From Bacillota bacterium (lineage in GTDB: Bacteria > Bacillota > Clostridia > Lachnospirales > Lachnospiraceae): a stretch of 64,000 bases of DNA. The notes under the pieces are model-generated. The model saw nothing but the letters and a program-made list of their open reading frames with translations. It had not been told where the DNA came from and did not search any database. The position numbers and the translations under genes are program-made. Location of the stretch: positions 1-64,000 of the forward strand of contig JAEZKA010000052.1 in NCBI GenBank assembly GCA_023436225.1, written 5' to 3'. This document shows positions 1 through 9,628 of the stretch, piece by piece. Each line of letters opens with the position of its first letter. The first letter of the stretch is position 1.

Positions 1-84
1 ACTTATAAATCTACCTTCTTTCAATTATGTTGGTCGCAGAACGGAAAGTAGGCAGGCTGGTTATAAGTGCATTTTAATGTAAAA

Positions 85-116
85 AAATATCGGGGTAAAG
101 TACCACCCCAATATTT
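85..116. terminator. Hairpin with A/T-rich flanks, probable terminator
   Basis: Arms AAATAT-C-GGGGT and ACCCC-A-ATATTT pair with one mismatch. The left flank is a run of seven A (T-run on the minus strand) and the right flank is ATTATT, so it could stop transcription in either direction. The gene it serves lies outside the window. Confidence 0.55.
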
Positions 117-152
117 ATTATAGAACCGGTAATTTCTATAATATGTGATTGG

Positions 153-180
153 TTTACATGGATTTTACAGAAACTATACA
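153..180 (+). promoter_or_regulatory. Three PhoP boxes upstream of pstS
   Basis: Three hexamers TTTACA, TTTACA and TATACA start at 153, 164 and 175, an exact 11-bp period. This matches the Bacillus-type PhoP box pattern of TTHACA repeats with about 5-bp gaps. It lies about 80 bp before pstS, and the PhoP-type regulator is encoded at 4635, so induction of the operon by phosphate starvation is inferred. Confidence 0.75.
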
Positions 181-258
181 GAATCATGGTATCTGGTTAT
201 CCGGTATCATGATATTTTTGTATTGTAGACAGTAGGAAAAGAGTTAGGAGAGAATTGA

Positions 259-1146
259 ATGATTAGATTAAGAAGATTAGCAGCATTTTTATTGATCAGT
301 TTATTGATGTTAGCTGCATTAAGTGCTTGTGGTAAACAAAACGAAGATAATTCAGGTAATGATACAGGAAATAATCAAGCGGACAACGGCACAGGGGCAA
401 GCCCAGATTTGAGTGGAACAATAACAATGGCTGGTTCAACCTCAATGGAGAAGCTTTCTAACGTAATTGCAGAAGCTTTCATGGATAAGTATCCGAAGGT
501 TACAGTATCCGCAGAATTCATTGGTTCCTCCGCAGGGGTGGAGGCGGTATTAGCCGGAACCGTTAATATCGGTAACGCATCCAGACATTTAAAGGATACG
601 GAGAAGAGCTCAGGAGCTGTAGAAAATATCGTTGCAATAGACGGGATTGCCGTAGTTCTTGATAAAGAGAATATAGTGACTAATCTTACAAAGGATCAGT
701 TAATACAGATCTACACCGGACAGATTAATAACTGGAGCAAAATTGGAGGTTTAAACCAGCCAATTGTAGTAGTCGGTAGAGAGGCCGGTTCCGGTACCAG
801 AGGTGCATTTGAAGAGCTGTTAGGGATTGAAGATCTCGGTAAGTATTCAAATGAAATCAACAGTACCGGAGGTGTCATGGCAAAGGTCACTTCAACACCC
901 GGGGCAATCGGATATGTCTCCCTTGATATTGTAGATGATACGGTAACAGCTGTAAAGGTAGATGGTGTAGAACCCACGGAAGAGAATATCAAGGCAGGTA
1001 CCTATCTGTTAAGCCGCCCATTTGTAATGAGTACGATGGGTGAAATTACTACTCAGAGCAAAGAGGTTCAGGCATTATTTGATTTTCTCAAATCTGACCA
1101 GGGTAAAGAATTAATAAAGAGTATCGGCTTAATCACAGTTGATTAA
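259..1146 (+). CDS. pstS: Phosphate ABC transporter substrate-binding lipoprotein PstS
   Basis: Binds phosphate outside the membrane and delivers it to PstCA. The N-terminus has a positively charged start, a hydrophobic stretch and a lipobox (LSAC, residues 21-24), so it is a lipoprotein anchored to the cell surface. A Ser/Asn/Gly-rich linker follows to about residue 48. The mature domain has the PstS phosphate-loop signatures AGSTSMEKL and REAGSGTRGAFEEL. Length 295 aa is normal for Gram-positive PstS. An AGGAG box 8 bp upstream fixes the start. It is first in the pst-pho operon, behind PhoP boxes, and a small hairpin separates it from pstC, which commonly lets the binding protein be made in excess. 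Confidence 0.96.
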   Translation: MIRLRRLAAFLLISLLMLAALSACGKQNEDNSGNDTGNNQADNGTGASPDLSGTITMAGSTSMEKLSNVIAEAFMDKYPKVTVSAEFIGSSAGVEAVLAGTVNIGNASRHLKDTEKSSGAVENIVAIDGIAVVLDKENIVTNLTKDQLIQIYTGQINNWSKIGGLNQPIVVVGREAGSGTRGAFEELLGIEDLGKYSNEINSTGGVMAKVTSTPGAIGYVSLDIVDDTVTAVKVDGVEPTEENIKAGTYLLSRPFVMSTMGEITTQSKEVQALFDFLKSDQGKELIKSIGLITVD

Positions 1147-1183
1147 ATGAGAGGTAATAGGAAAGCAATAATAAACGTTTCTT

Positions 1184-1215
1184 TATTAGGAGAGCATAGT
1201 ATAGTACTCCTTATA
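1184..1215 (+). promoter_or_regulatory. Hairpin between pstS and pstC
   Basis: Arms TATTAGGAG and CTCCTTATA pair with one mismatch around a 14-nt loop, with no T-run. It may protect the pstS 3' end or partly attenuate transcription into pstC. Confidence 0.4.
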
Positions 1216-1285
1216 GGGAAGAATTGCTCCGATATAAAGTCATTAATTATAGATATAAAAGAAATTAATTTTGGAAGGGGTCAGT

Positions 1286-2224
1286 ATGAGTGAAAAAAAT
1301 TATTCCATCATAGGAAGCTATAATACGAAAAACACAGTGGAAAAAATTGCAGCTGCAGTATTCATAGTCTGTGCCTTTTTTGCTGTATTAGCAGTATTTT
1401 CAATCTCCTTATATATGATTATCAGCGGAACGCCTGCGATCTTTGAGGTTGGTCTGGTTGATATTCTTTTTAGCACAAAATGGGCGCCAACAGCTGCTGA
1501 GCCCAGTTATGGTATCCTTTATGTTATACTTACATCCATTATCGGTACTTCGTTGGCCATCCTGATTGGGGTCCCGATCGGCGTGATGACGGCAGTGTTT
1601 TTAGCTGAGACAGCACCAAAGCGTCTAGCCGGGATTGTTAAGCCAGCTGTTGAGTTACTAGCTGGTGTGCCCTCTGTAGTTTATGGTCTGCTTGGTATTT
1701 TGATCCTAAACCCATTTATCTATAAGCTAGAGATGGCAATATTTAAAGATGATCCGACGCATCAATTTACCGGAGGCTCTAATTTGATATCCGCTGTATT
1801 GGTATTAGCGATTATGATCCTACCCACTGTAATTAATATTAGTGAAGCAGCCCTAAGAGCTGTGCCAAAGCATTATAAGCAGGCATCACTGGCATTAGGT
1901 GCAACACATATTCAGACTATATTTAAAATACTTATCCCTGCAGCAAAATCCGGTATTGTTACAGCAATTGTCCTTGGAGTGGGCAGGGCCATTGGGGAAG
2001 CCATGGCAATTAGCTTGGTTGCAGGAAATGGAGCAAATATCCCATTGCCCTTTAATTCGGTTCGCTTCTTAACCACAGCAGTGGTAAGTGAAATGTCTTA
2101 CTCGGCAGATACCCATAAGAGAGTCCTATTTACGATAGGTTTAGTATTGTTTACCTTCATTATGATTATCAATCTGGTACTAAACAGAGTCATGAAGGGA
2201 GGAAAAAAGGATGCTGATAGCTAA
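1286..2224 (+). CDS. pstC: Phosphate ABC transporter permease PstC
   Basis: Inner-membrane permease subunit of the PstSCAB high-affinity phosphate importer. The 312-aa protein has about six hydrophobic segments and the binding-protein-dependent permease (EAA-type) loop near EAALRAVPKHYKQASLALGA, which contacts the PstB ATPase. An in-frame TTG lies at 1271, but the GGAAGGGG box at 1273-1280 is correctly spaced for ATG 1286. The 3' end overlaps pstA by 14 bp, implying translational coupling. Length and order are typical of the family. Confidence 0.95.
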   Translation: MSEKNYSIIGSYNTKNTVEKIAAAVFIVCAFFAVLAVFSISLYMIISGTPAIFEVGLVDILFSTKWAPTAAEPSYGILYVILTSIIGTSLAILIGVPIGVMTAVFLAETAPKRLAGIVKPAVELLAGVPSVVYGLLGILILNPFIYKLEMAIFKDDPTHQFTGGSNLISAVLVLAIMILPTVINISEAALRAVPKHYKQASLALGATHIQTIFKILIPAAKSGIVTAIVLGVGRAIGEAMAISLVAGNGANIPLPFNSVRFLTTAVVSEMSYSADTHKRVLFTIGLVLFTFIMIINLVLNRVMKGGKKDADS

Positions 2225-3092
2225 TAGTATTTATATAAAGAAAAGAAAGCCATTGGATGCCTTTGCACATACCATCATCTACTTCTGTGCCTCGGTTTCG
2301 ATCTTATTATTAGCGGGTATCGTTGGCTATGTTACTTATCGAGGTATTTCCTATATCAGCTGGTCCTTTCTGACTACGGTACCAAGTGCTATCAAGGGAA
2401 CCTTCGGTATCGCAGGAAATATCGTAAACACCCTGTATATCATCCTAATAACCTTACTTATTGCAGTTCCCTTTGGTGTAGGAGCAGCCATTTATCTGAA
2501 CGAATATGCTAGGCCCGGAAGGCTGGTCAGCCTGATTGAGTTCACGACAGAGACTTTGGCAGGTATCCCTTCCATCGTCTTTGGTCTTTTCGGTTATGTA
2601 TTCTTTGGAATAACCTTAAAGCTGGGCTATTCAATACTAACGGGTGCATTGACACTATCACTTATGGTATTGCCGTTAATCACCAGAAATACTCAGGAAG
2701 CATTAAAGACAGTTCCGGTAAGCTATCGCAGCGGTGCGTTGGGAATTGGAGCTACAAAATGGTATATGATACGAACAATTCTCCTACCTTCCGCCATGCC
2801 TGGTATAATAACCGGTATCATCTTATCCATCGGTCGTATCGTAGGTGAATCGGCAGCTCTTTTATTCACTGCTGGAAGCGGATATCTGCTACCCAAGCTT
2901 GGACAATACGGTGAAGGCTTACTTGAGAAGGTGGTTCAACCTGGTGGAACCCTAACGATACAGCTTTTCCTCAGCATGGAGAAAGCGCAGTATGACGCAG
3001 CTTTTGGTATAGCGCTGGTATTATTGGTGATAGTATTCGGAATAAATTTGCTTACGAAGTATCTTTCTAATAAATTCAATGTAAATAAATAG
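2211..3092 (+). CDS. pstA: Phosphate ABC transporter permease PstA
   Basis: Second membrane permease of the phosphate importer, partner of PstC. The 293-aa sequence has multiple transmembrane stretches and the EAA-type ATPase-contact loop (QEALKTVPVSYRSGALGIGA). It begins inside the end of pstC behind a GGAGG box (about 2200-2204) and is followed within 31 bp by pstB. Nothing is unusual in length or motifs. Confidence 0.95.
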   Translation: MLIANSIYIKKRKPLDAFAHTIIYFCASVSILLLAGIVGYVTYRGISYISWSFLTTVPSAIKGTFGIAGNIVNTLYIILITLLIAVPFGVGAAIYLNEYARPGRLVSLIEFTTETLAGIPSIVFGLFGYVFFGITLKLGYSILTGALTLSLMVLPLITRNTQEALKTVPVSYRSGALGIGATKWYMIRTILLPSAMPGIITGIILSIGRIVGESAALLFTAGSGYLLPKLGQYGEGLLEKVVQPGGTLTIQLFLSMEKAQYDAAFGIALVLLVIVFGINLLTKYLSNKFNVNK

Positions 3093-3123
3093 TGAATGCT
3101 TGAACGGCAGAACGGAGAAATAT

Positions 3124-3882
3124 ATGTTAATGGATAAGATTAGTACGAAGGCTTTACATCTTTATTATGGTACGAACCATGCATTAAAAGGAATTGATAT
3201 GAATATAAAGGAAAAGGCTATCACTGCATTTATCGGCCCCTCCGGATGTGGTAAATCAACCTTTTTAAAGACGCTGAACCGTATGAATGATCTCATTTCT
3301 GATGTTAAGATAGAAGGTCTTGTGACCCTGGATGGCGAGAACATCTATGATCCTAGAGTAGATACCACTTTACTACGCAAGAAAATCGGTATGGTATTCC
3401 AGCAGCCTAATCCATTTCCGATGTCAATCTATGATAATGTGGCTTATGGACCAAGAATTCATGGGATCAAGTCGAAAGTGAAGCTGGATCAGATTGTGGA
3501 GGAAAGTCTTCGGGGAGCGGCACTCTTTGACGAGGTGAAGGATCGACTTAGGAAGTCTGCTCTCGGTTTGTCAGGAGGACAGCAGCAAAGGCTTTGTATA
3601 GCCAGAGCCCTGGCGGTAGAACCGGAGGTAATCCTGATGGATGAGCCAACCTCCGCACTTGACCCAATTTCAACTTTGAAGATAGAGGATCTGATGTCGG
3701 AGCTGAAGGAAAAATATACGGTTGCTATTGTTACTCACAATATGCAACAGGCAGCAAGAATCTCTGATTATACGGCATTCTTTCTTGTTGGGGAGGTTAT
3801 TGAGTTTGCCCCGACAGATACCCTATTCACCAGACCGGTTGATAAGAGAACAGAGGATTATATTACCGGTAGATTCGGTTGA
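3124..3882 (+). CDS. pstB: Phosphate ABC transporter ATP-binding protein PstB
   Basis: ATPase subunit powering phosphate import. Visible motifs are Walker A (GPSGCGKST), the Q-loop (QQPNPFPMSIYDNVAYGPR, a PstB hallmark), the ABC signature LSGGQQQR, Walker B (VILMDEPTSALDP) and the switch His (VTHN). Length is 252 aa. An in-frame TTG occurs at 3100, but a GGAG box at 3114-3117 supports ATG 3124. It sits between pstA and phoU, the standard order. Confidence 0.96.
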   Translation: MLMDKISTKALHLYYGTNHALKGIDMNIKEKAITAFIGPSGCGKSTFLKTLNRMNDLISDVKIEGLVTLDGENIYDPRVDTTLLRKKIGMVFQQPNPFPMSIYDNVAYGPRIHGIKSKVKLDQIVEESLRGAALFDEVKDRLRKSALGLSGGQQQRLCIARALAVEPEVILMDEPTSALDPISTLKIEDLMSELKEKYTVAIVTHNMQQAARISDYTAFFLVGEVIEFAPTDTLFTRPVDKRTEDYITGRFG

Positions 3883-3943
3883 TGCCAAGATTTGACACAG
3901 GAAAATACATCAATTATAATTATACTTATAAGGAGGTATTATT

Positions 3944-4606
3944 ATGACCGCACGGCTAAGCTTTGAGCATGAGCTTCAATTATTAAAAGAGAACCTCGTG
4001 GAAATGGGGCATCTCATCGAAGTTGCAATAGAAAAAACCTTAGCAGCCTTTGAAGAACAGAATGAAGTATTGGCAAATGAAATAATACAAGAAGATAGAA
4101 ATGTTAATGATATTGAAAAAACAATAGAAGCAAGATGTTTATCCCTGATTCTGAAACAACAGCCGGTAGCCAGAGACTTAAGAATTGTTACAACAGCATT
4201 AAAGGTTGTTACAGATATGGAGCGTATCGGAGATCATGCTGCGGATATCGCGGAGCTTATAATCCGCGAGAAACGGGATATGGTCTATAATCTGGTAAAG
4301 CATATTCCGGAAATGGGTATTGTTGCAAAAACCATGGTTCATGATGCGGTTCGTGCATTTACCATGGTGAATGTAGAGGAAGCGAGGGAAATCATTAAAC
4401 GAGATGATGTTGTTGATGATTTGTTTGATAAGGTGAAGGTGGAGGTTGCATCTCTGTTAAGATCTTCTTCTGAGCATGTAGATCAATGCGTCGATATACT
4501 TATGATTGCAAAGTATTTTGAGCGTATCGGGGACCATGCGGTAAACATCTGTGAATGGACTGAATTCCATGAGACTGGCTCTGTTAATAATGTAAGGATA
4601 CTATAG
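3944..4606 (+). CDS. phoU: Phosphate signalling protein PhoU
   Basis: Cytoplasmic regulator that links PstSCAB activity to PhoR and restrains the Pho response when phosphate is plentiful. The 220-aa protein is all-helical with two PhoU repeats; the repeated motif ERIGDHAADIAE (around residues 91-102) and ERIGDHAVNICEW (around 195-207) binds metal clusters in known PhoU structures. An AAGGAGG box precedes the ATG. It lies between pstB and the two-component pair, as expected for a Pho locus. Confidence 0.95.
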   Translation: MTARLSFEHELQLLKENLVEMGHLIEVAIEKTLAAFEEQNEVLANEIIQEDRNVNDIEKTIEARCLSLILKQQPVARDLRIVTTALKVVTDMERIGDHAADIAELIIREKRDMVYNLVKHIPEMGIVAKTMVHDAVRAFTMVNVEEAREIIKRDDVVDDLFDKVKVEVASLLRSSSEHVDQCVDILMIAKYFERIGDHAVNICEWTEFHETGSVNNVRIL

Positions 4607-4634
4607 GCTGTATATTATTAGAATGGAGATTAGA

Positions 4635-5315
4635 ATGGAACGAATATATATTATAGAAGATGATGAGAGTATCAGAGAATTGCTTAAAATAGCGCTGGAA
4701 GGCTTCGGATATGCCATTAAAGCGTATGAAGCAGCAGAGCCAGCATTACGGGATATGAAAGAGGAGCATCCGGACCTTGCGATATTTGATCTGATGCTGC
4801 CAGGAATGGATGGTCTATCAGCGATTCGAATATTGAGACAGGATATTCAGCTTAAAAATACTCCTGTTATCTGCCTCACAGCAAAGGATAAGGAATTAGA
4901 CAAGGTAATGGGTCTGGATGTCGGTGCTGATGATTATATTACAAAGCCCTTTGGTGTGCTGGAGCTTGCCGCTAGAATCCGTTCTCTGCTTCGCAGAGCG
5001 AAGAATGAGGATGTAAGTGATATTGTTATCATTGATACCTTGAAGATTAATCCTCAGACAAGAGAGGTAACCAACAATGGTATCCCTGTTGAGCTTACTT
5101 ATAAGGAATATGAGCTATTAATGTATCTAATTGATCATGATGTAAGGGTAGTTAGCAGAGATGAGCTACTCAATCAAATCTGGGGTTATGAATACGACGG
5201 TGAATCCAGAACACTGGATATTCATATTCGAACCTTACGTCAGAAGCTAGGTACGATTGGGGTTGAACACATAAAGACAGTTCGGAGTGTAGGTTATCGA
5301 TTTTCAAGAACTTAA
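4635..5315 (+). CDS. phoP: OmpR/PhoB-family response regulator of the Pho regulon
   Basis: DNA-binding response regulator, probably the one recognising the TTTACA boxes before pstS. The receiver domain (about residues 1-120) has the acidic pair EDD, phospho-acceptor Asp in FDLMLPGMDG, the switch Thr/Ser region (CLTAKD) and Lys in TKPF. The winged-helix domain (about 130-226) carries LTYKEYELLMYL and the RTLDIHIRTLRQKLG recognition helix. An ATG also occurs at 4623, but the GGAG at 4625-4628 fits ATG 4635. Nomenclature PhoP versus PhoB is a choice; the Bacillus-like boxes favour PhoP. Confidence 0.92.
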   Translation: MERIYIIEDDESIRELLKIALEGFGYAIKAYEAAEPALRDMKEEHPDLAIFDLMLPGMDGLSAIRILRQDIQLKNTPVICLTAKDKELDKVMGLDVGADDYITKPFGVLELAARIRSLLRRAKNEDVSDIVIIDTLKINPQTREVTNNGIPVELTYKEYELLMYLIDHDVRVVSRDELLNQIWGYEYDGESRTLDIHIRTLRQKLGTIGVEHIKTVRSVGYRFSRT

Positions 5316-5333
5316 AGCAATAATGGAGGTTAT

Positions 5334-6761
5334 GTGAAACGAGCAATATTTCAAAAGTTCATACTGGTAGTATCACTGGCGCTTGTCCTAAGCGGCAGTA
5401 TTTTTAGTGCAGCCATCAGTAAGATTATACTTGAACGGACAGAGGAAAATATGCTATATACCGTAAGAATTACAGATCATAGCTTGAACTATGAGGGCGA
5501 TCTTAAATCTCAGGTAGATGAACTCAAGCTAGTGGAAGGAAATGAGCAGACTCGTTTCACGGTAATTGATCTAAACGGAAAGGTCATTGCTGATAGTGAG
5601 ATAGAAGACATTACCATTATGGAGAATCATAGTGATCGTGAAGAAGTGAAGGAAGCACTGGGAGATGGTCTTGGTTTTGCAACCCGTGAATCGGAAACCT
5701 TAATGCTTCCGATGCTGTATGTAGCCAGTGTTTCTCACAATGATAATTATATAATCCGTATGGCAATTCCGTTCTCTGGGGTAGAGCAGTATGCCGGTTT
5801 ATTAATTCCTGCAATTGTAATTAGTATTGGTATAACGTTGATTGTTTCCATCTTTATTTCAAACCGTTTTGCAGGCTCTGTAACAAAGCCGTTAAATGAG
5901 ATTGCTGAGGAGCTGAATAAGCTATCACAGGATCAGCCGGAATTTCATTTTAAGAGATATAAATATGATGAGATGAACGTGATAGCCGATACCACAATGA
6001 AGATGTCACAGTCGGTTAAGGAATCTATGAATCGCATTGAATTCGAACGTATGGTTCGTCAAGAATTCTTCTCCAATGCATCACATGAACTTAAGACTCC
6101 ACTTACCTCAGTGCGCGGCTATCTGGAGCTATTGGAGAACAATATGGTGTCCGATGAGAATAAGAAGAAGGAATTTCTTTCGAGAATAAAGAAGGAAACC
6201 ATCAACATGACAAGTCTGATTAATGATATTCTGATGATATCAAGACTGGAGACGAAGGAAGCAGAGGTTACCTTATCGGATGTACGGCTTGCTCCTCTAG
6301 TAAAGGAGGTCTGCACTTCACTAGAGCCACTTGCTAAGGAATATCAGGTAAGCATCAGCACCAATTGCAGACCGCTCATGATGTTCGCTAACATACAGCA
6401 GCTTCGAGAGCTTTTCAATAACCTGATCATTAATGCCATAAAGTATAACAAACCGGAGGGGAAGGTAGAAGTTACGGTAACCTCTGAACAAAATGAAATT
6501 ATTATCATAGTAGAAGATACCGGAGTAGGAATACCGGAGGATGCTAAGGTAAGAATTTTTGAACGCTTTTATCGTGTGGATAAGGGACGTAGTAAAAAAG
6601 TAGGCGGAACAGGTCTCGGATTATCCATCGTAAAGCATATAGTGAATTATTATAATGGTTCCATTGAGTTACAAAGTAAGATAGGTGAGGGCTCAAAGTT
6701 TACGGTAAGACTACCAAAGCATTCCGAGCAGCTTCCTAAGCAGGTAGATAAGGCAGAATAA
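5334..6761 (+). CDS. phoR: Phosphate-responsive sensor histidine kinase PhoR
   Basis: Membrane kinase that phosphorylates the response regulator encoded just upstream. Architecture: transmembrane helix (about 8-28), an extracytoplasmic sensor region (about 30-155), second transmembrane helix (about 160-182), HAMP-like linker, dimerisation domain with H-box SHELKTPLTSVRG, then the ATPase domain with N-box (NNLIINAIKYN), G1 (EDTGVGIP), F-box and G2 (GTGLGLSIVKH). Length is 475 aa. The start is GTG with GGAGG at 5325-5329; an ATG two bases earlier is immediately followed by a stop. The gap to phoP is 18 bp, so the two are co-transcribed. Confidence 0.93.
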   Translation: MKRAIFQKFILVVSLALVLSGSIFSAAISKIILERTEENMLYTVRITDHSLNYEGDLKSQVDELKLVEGNEQTRFTVIDLNGKVIADSEIEDITIMENHSDREEVKEALGDGLGFATRESETLMLPMLYVASVSHNDNYIIRMAIPFSGVEQYAGLLIPAIVISIGITLIVSIFISNRFAGSVTKPLNEIAEELNKLSQDQPEFHFKRYKYDEMNVIADTTMKMSQSVKESMNRIEFERMVRQEFFSNASHELKTPLTSVRGYLELLENNMVSDENKKKEFLSRIKKETINMTSLINDILMISRLETKEAEVTLSDVRLAPLVKEVCTSLEPLAKEYQVSISTNCRPLMMFANIQQLRELFNNLIINAIKYNKPEGKVEVTVTSEQNEIIIIVEDTGVGIPEDAKVRIFERFYRVDKGRSKKVGGTGLGLSIVKHIVNYYNGSIELQSKIGEGSKFTVRLPKHSEQLPKQVDKAE

Positions 6762-7084
6762 GCAGCAGTAAATTTATTTTAGTATATCAGAGAGTTCGAT
6801 GAAGATATGCAATCCCCTTATTGTAAACAGAGTTATTTTATCTGGATTCTAGAAGGGAAGCATATCATTACATTGAGCTCTTTTCTAATGTTATACTGCT
6901 GTTCGTCCTATACACAGAAAATGGGTTAAGTGGATTCTAACCGAAGCACCCACATATTCAAAAATAAAACTTTAGTCCTAGACATAAACTTTTTAAAGTG
7001 TTATGACGATATATAATAAAATATGACAAAAGTCGAAAAATAAATTGAAGTCGCTGTTAAAGCGAGGATAGGGGCATATTGGAT
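6762..7084. other. Intergenic region with little recognisable content
   Basis: About 320 bp between phoR and the next gene. A TATAAT-like hexamer at 7013-7018 could be a -10 for the following gene, but no good -35 lies at 16-18 bp. No convincing terminator or RNA gene was seen. Confidence 0.4.
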
Positions 7085-8173
7085 ATGAAGAAGAGGTTAA
7101 GTATAGTTTTTTTTAGTTTATGTTTTCTAGGCTCTATAATAGCAGAGGCATATTTTATACAGGAAGGAGCAGGTAATCTCTTCAGTATAGTAGCTCTTGG
7201 TGCAGTTGTTTTAATAACAGGATACCTTTTATTGGATTCTATTCGAAGTAAGCTATCGGAAAGAAGCAAAGAAATTAGAAATTATATAGACCAGATGTAC
7301 ATTGAGGAAACTGGGCGTTGGAATGAACGCTTTACTGAAGTTCAGAATCTGCAAAAGGCAACCTATACCGCGACAAAAAAGAACACAGCGACGCTATCAA
7401 ATAAGTTGGATGAGCTCGTAAATAGAATAGATTCTTTGGATGTGAGTAATACCAAGGGGCTTCAACGACTTACGGATTTACAGATGAAGGTCTTAGAAGG
7501 ACAGAAGAAGGCTCTTACTCTTGAGATCAATTATAATAAAGAGAATACAAGGCAGTTGATGAAAGCCATTGGAGAGATAGGAAATCAAACAGAGGTAGGA
7601 GAACAAAAAGAGGTAGTAGAACAGCTTGGTAGGATAGCAGAGCGTATTGAGAATAGTACGCAGGTGCTAGTTCAGGAGCTTCAGAATCTGAGTACTGCGC
7701 TTCAGGCTCCATCGGTCAGTAATCAATATTCTGAGGGCAGCTGGAATATGAATGCTGAACCAAGAATAGAGAACCTTACTGAGACAGGGTGGGATGTAGA
7801 GGCTGAGGTTGTTGTGCTACAGGATCCAATTGATGACTGGACACTAGCTACAGTACCGGATTCATTCGATGCTATTACCGATAATGCCGAGGAATCGACT
7901 GACGAGACAGCTGAGAGTGGCACCAATTGGAATAGTATTGATACAGAATTGAATAAACTGATTGAGAGTTGGGACGAAGAGCCCGCTGATGAAAAAACCC
8001 CGGATATCTTGCCCTCTGAGAAAGGGGTTATAATACCCGAGGTAATGGAAGCATTAGACAAACAGGATACGGATGAAACTCAAAAACAGGAAATTAAGCC
8101 TTTATATGAGGATCAAAATAAGGCATTATCTGCGGATGAAATTGCAGCCCTATTCGCATCCTTTGGACAATAA
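7085..8173 (+). CDS. Membrane-anchored coiled-coil protein of unknown function
   Basis: I do not recognise a family. The 362-aa product begins with two hydrophobic segments (about residues 3-22 and 29-48), then a long heptad-like Lys/Glu-rich stretch (about 55-200) predicted as coiled coil, and an acidic, low-complexity C-terminal half ending in EIAALFASFGQ. That terminal motif resembles short docking peptides seen in chemotaxis and motility proteins, which is only an impression. TTG 7079 is an alternative start. Its stop codon abuts the stop of the convergent carboxypeptidase gene with zero spacing, so no terminator separates them. Confidence 0.75.
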   Translation: MKKRLSIVFFSLCFLGSIIAEAYFIQEGAGNLFSIVALGAVVLITGYLLLDSIRSKLSERSKEIRNYIDQMYIEETGRWNERFTEVQNLQKATYTATKKNTATLSNKLDELVNRIDSLDVSNTKGLQRLTDLQMKVLEGQKKALTLEINYNKENTRQLMKAIGEIGNQTEVGEQKEVVEQLGRIAERIENSTQVLVQELQNLSTALQAPSVSNQYSEGSWNMNAEPRIENLTETGWDVEAEVVVLQDPIDDWTLATVPDSFDAITDNAEESTDETAESGTNWNSIDTELNKLIESWDEEPADEKTPDILPSEKGVIIPEVMEALDKQDTDETQKQEIKPLYEDQNKALSADEIAALFASFGQ

Positions 8174-9589
8174 TTATAGGTCCAGATAATTATCATCTTT
8201 AAATGATTTACGCCTTGCTCGCTTTTTATAATAAGCCTTTCTTCTTTTCAGACGTGGAGCTTCCACAAATACAAAATATAGAATAATAACTAATACGAAT
8301 AGCCCTATTATACCACCCAAAATCACCGGGCGAAGGCTTGTATTCGCCTTTGCAGTAGAAGATTCCTTAGGTGTAGAGGTAGGGTTATTTTTTTGTGCAT
8401 TGGTATGTTTTAATTGCAGGAGTTGATCATGGTGATATAGAATATCTGCACCGCCGACATATTTTCCGTTATAGGTATATGAAATTTTCCCTACAACTGT
8501 ATTATTCTGGGGAGTCGTAGCCTGTTCCGATGCTGAGTAAAAGGTAACATCCTTTATAGCATCTTTAAAGGAAGCAGTGTTCGGTAATATAAGGTAACCC
8601 TTCTCATCGGTAGAGATGGGTGAAGTATTCTCGCTTAATAAGGGGTTATAACGGGTAAACATCGGTGATTCAGCCAATGCTTGTGACGATTCTAAATCAG
8701 CGATTGGGTAGATTGAGAAATTGTCAAAGGCATAATCGAATAGCTTCTGGGTGTCCGTATATTGATGCTCGGTGCTATCATCTTTCATGATAACGCAGAT
8801 TAGTTCGAGATCACCACGCTTTGCAGCAGATACCAGAGTAAACTTTGAATTTGAGGTATAACCGGTCTTGCCACCAATGCAATCGTCATAACGATAATCT
8901 TGCCGAAGAACGAACTTATGATGATTTCTCAGATATCTGGTTTCGGATTGAATATTAGTGGGAGGAATCTGGTAGGTCCGAGAAGCAAAAATCTTGCGAA
9001 AGGTATCGTTTTTCATCGCTTCTCTTGTGATCAGTGCCATATCATAGCTTGAGGTATAATGATTTTCATCATGTAAACCATGAGGGTTTGTAAAATTGGT
9101 ATTAAGGCAGCCCAGATCTTTCGCCCTCTTGGTCATCATTTTCGCAAATTCTTCTGCACTGCCGGCAACATGCTCAGCCACAGCATAAGAAACCTCATTA
9201 GCTGATTCTAATAAAATTCCATATAGGCATTGCTGCATCGTTAATTGCTCACCGACATCAATACCGATTCGGCTGCTGTCTAAATCAACATCAAATACGG
9301 CATTCTTAGAAAAAGTTACGATTTCGCCCATATTTGAATTCTCTATTGCAAGTAATGCTGTCATGATTTTCGTGATACTTGCAGGGTAATGAACTTTATT
9401 AATATTCTTCTCATAAAGAATCAGTCCAGTAGAGGCTTCCATAACTATTGCTGATTCTGCAAAGACATTTGGCCCGTCCGGCCAGGCTTTAGCATCGTCT
9501 GTAGCAGTAGCTTGTACAGGTACAGTAGTTAATATTGGTGATAAAAATAATATAAGAATGCTTAAAAAAGCAATTAATTTTCGTTTCAT
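8174..9589 (-). CDS. D-alanyl-D-alanine carboxypeptidase (S11, DacF/PBP5 type)
   Basis: Low-molecular-weight penicillin-binding protein that trims the terminal D-Ala from peptidoglycan stem peptides. An N-terminal signal sequence precedes the catalytic domain with the three active-site motifs SITK (in PASITKIMTALLA), SAN (in ESANEVSYAV) and KTG (in GGKTGYTS). A C-terminal domain is followed by a single transmembrane helix and a very basic cytoplasmic tail rich in Lys and Arg, rather than the amphipathic anchor of E. coli PBP5. Start choice is uncertain: ATG 9589 gives the most typical signal peptide, while in-frame ATGs at 9601 and 9640 also exist and none has a strong ribosome binding site. 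Confidence 0.88.
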   Translation of the reverse strand: MKRKLIAFLSILILFLSPILTTVPVQATATDDAKAWPDGPNVFAESAIVMEASTGLILYEKNINKVHYPASITKIMTALLAIENSNMGEIVTFSKNAVFDVDLDSSRIGIDVGEQLTMQQCLYGILLESANEVSYAVAEHVAGSAEEFAKMMTKRAKDLGCLNTNFTNPHGLHDENHYTSSYDMALITREAMKNDTFRKIFASRTYQIPPTNIQSETRYLRNHHKFVLRQDYRYDDCIGGKTGYTSNSKFTLVSAAKRGDLELICVIMKDDSTEHQYTDTQKLFDYAFDNFSIYPIADLESSQALAESPMFTRYNPLLSENTSPISTDEKGYLILPNTASFKDAIKDVTFYSASEQATTPQNNTVVGKISYTYNGKYVGGADILYHHDQLLQLKHTNAQKNNPTSTPKESSTAKANTSLRPVILGGIIGLFVLVIILYFVFVEAPRLKRRKAYYKKRARRKSFKDDNYLDL

Positions 9590-9628
9590 TATTAAAACCA
9601 TGCCTTTCTCAAAACCAATTACTCCGGG

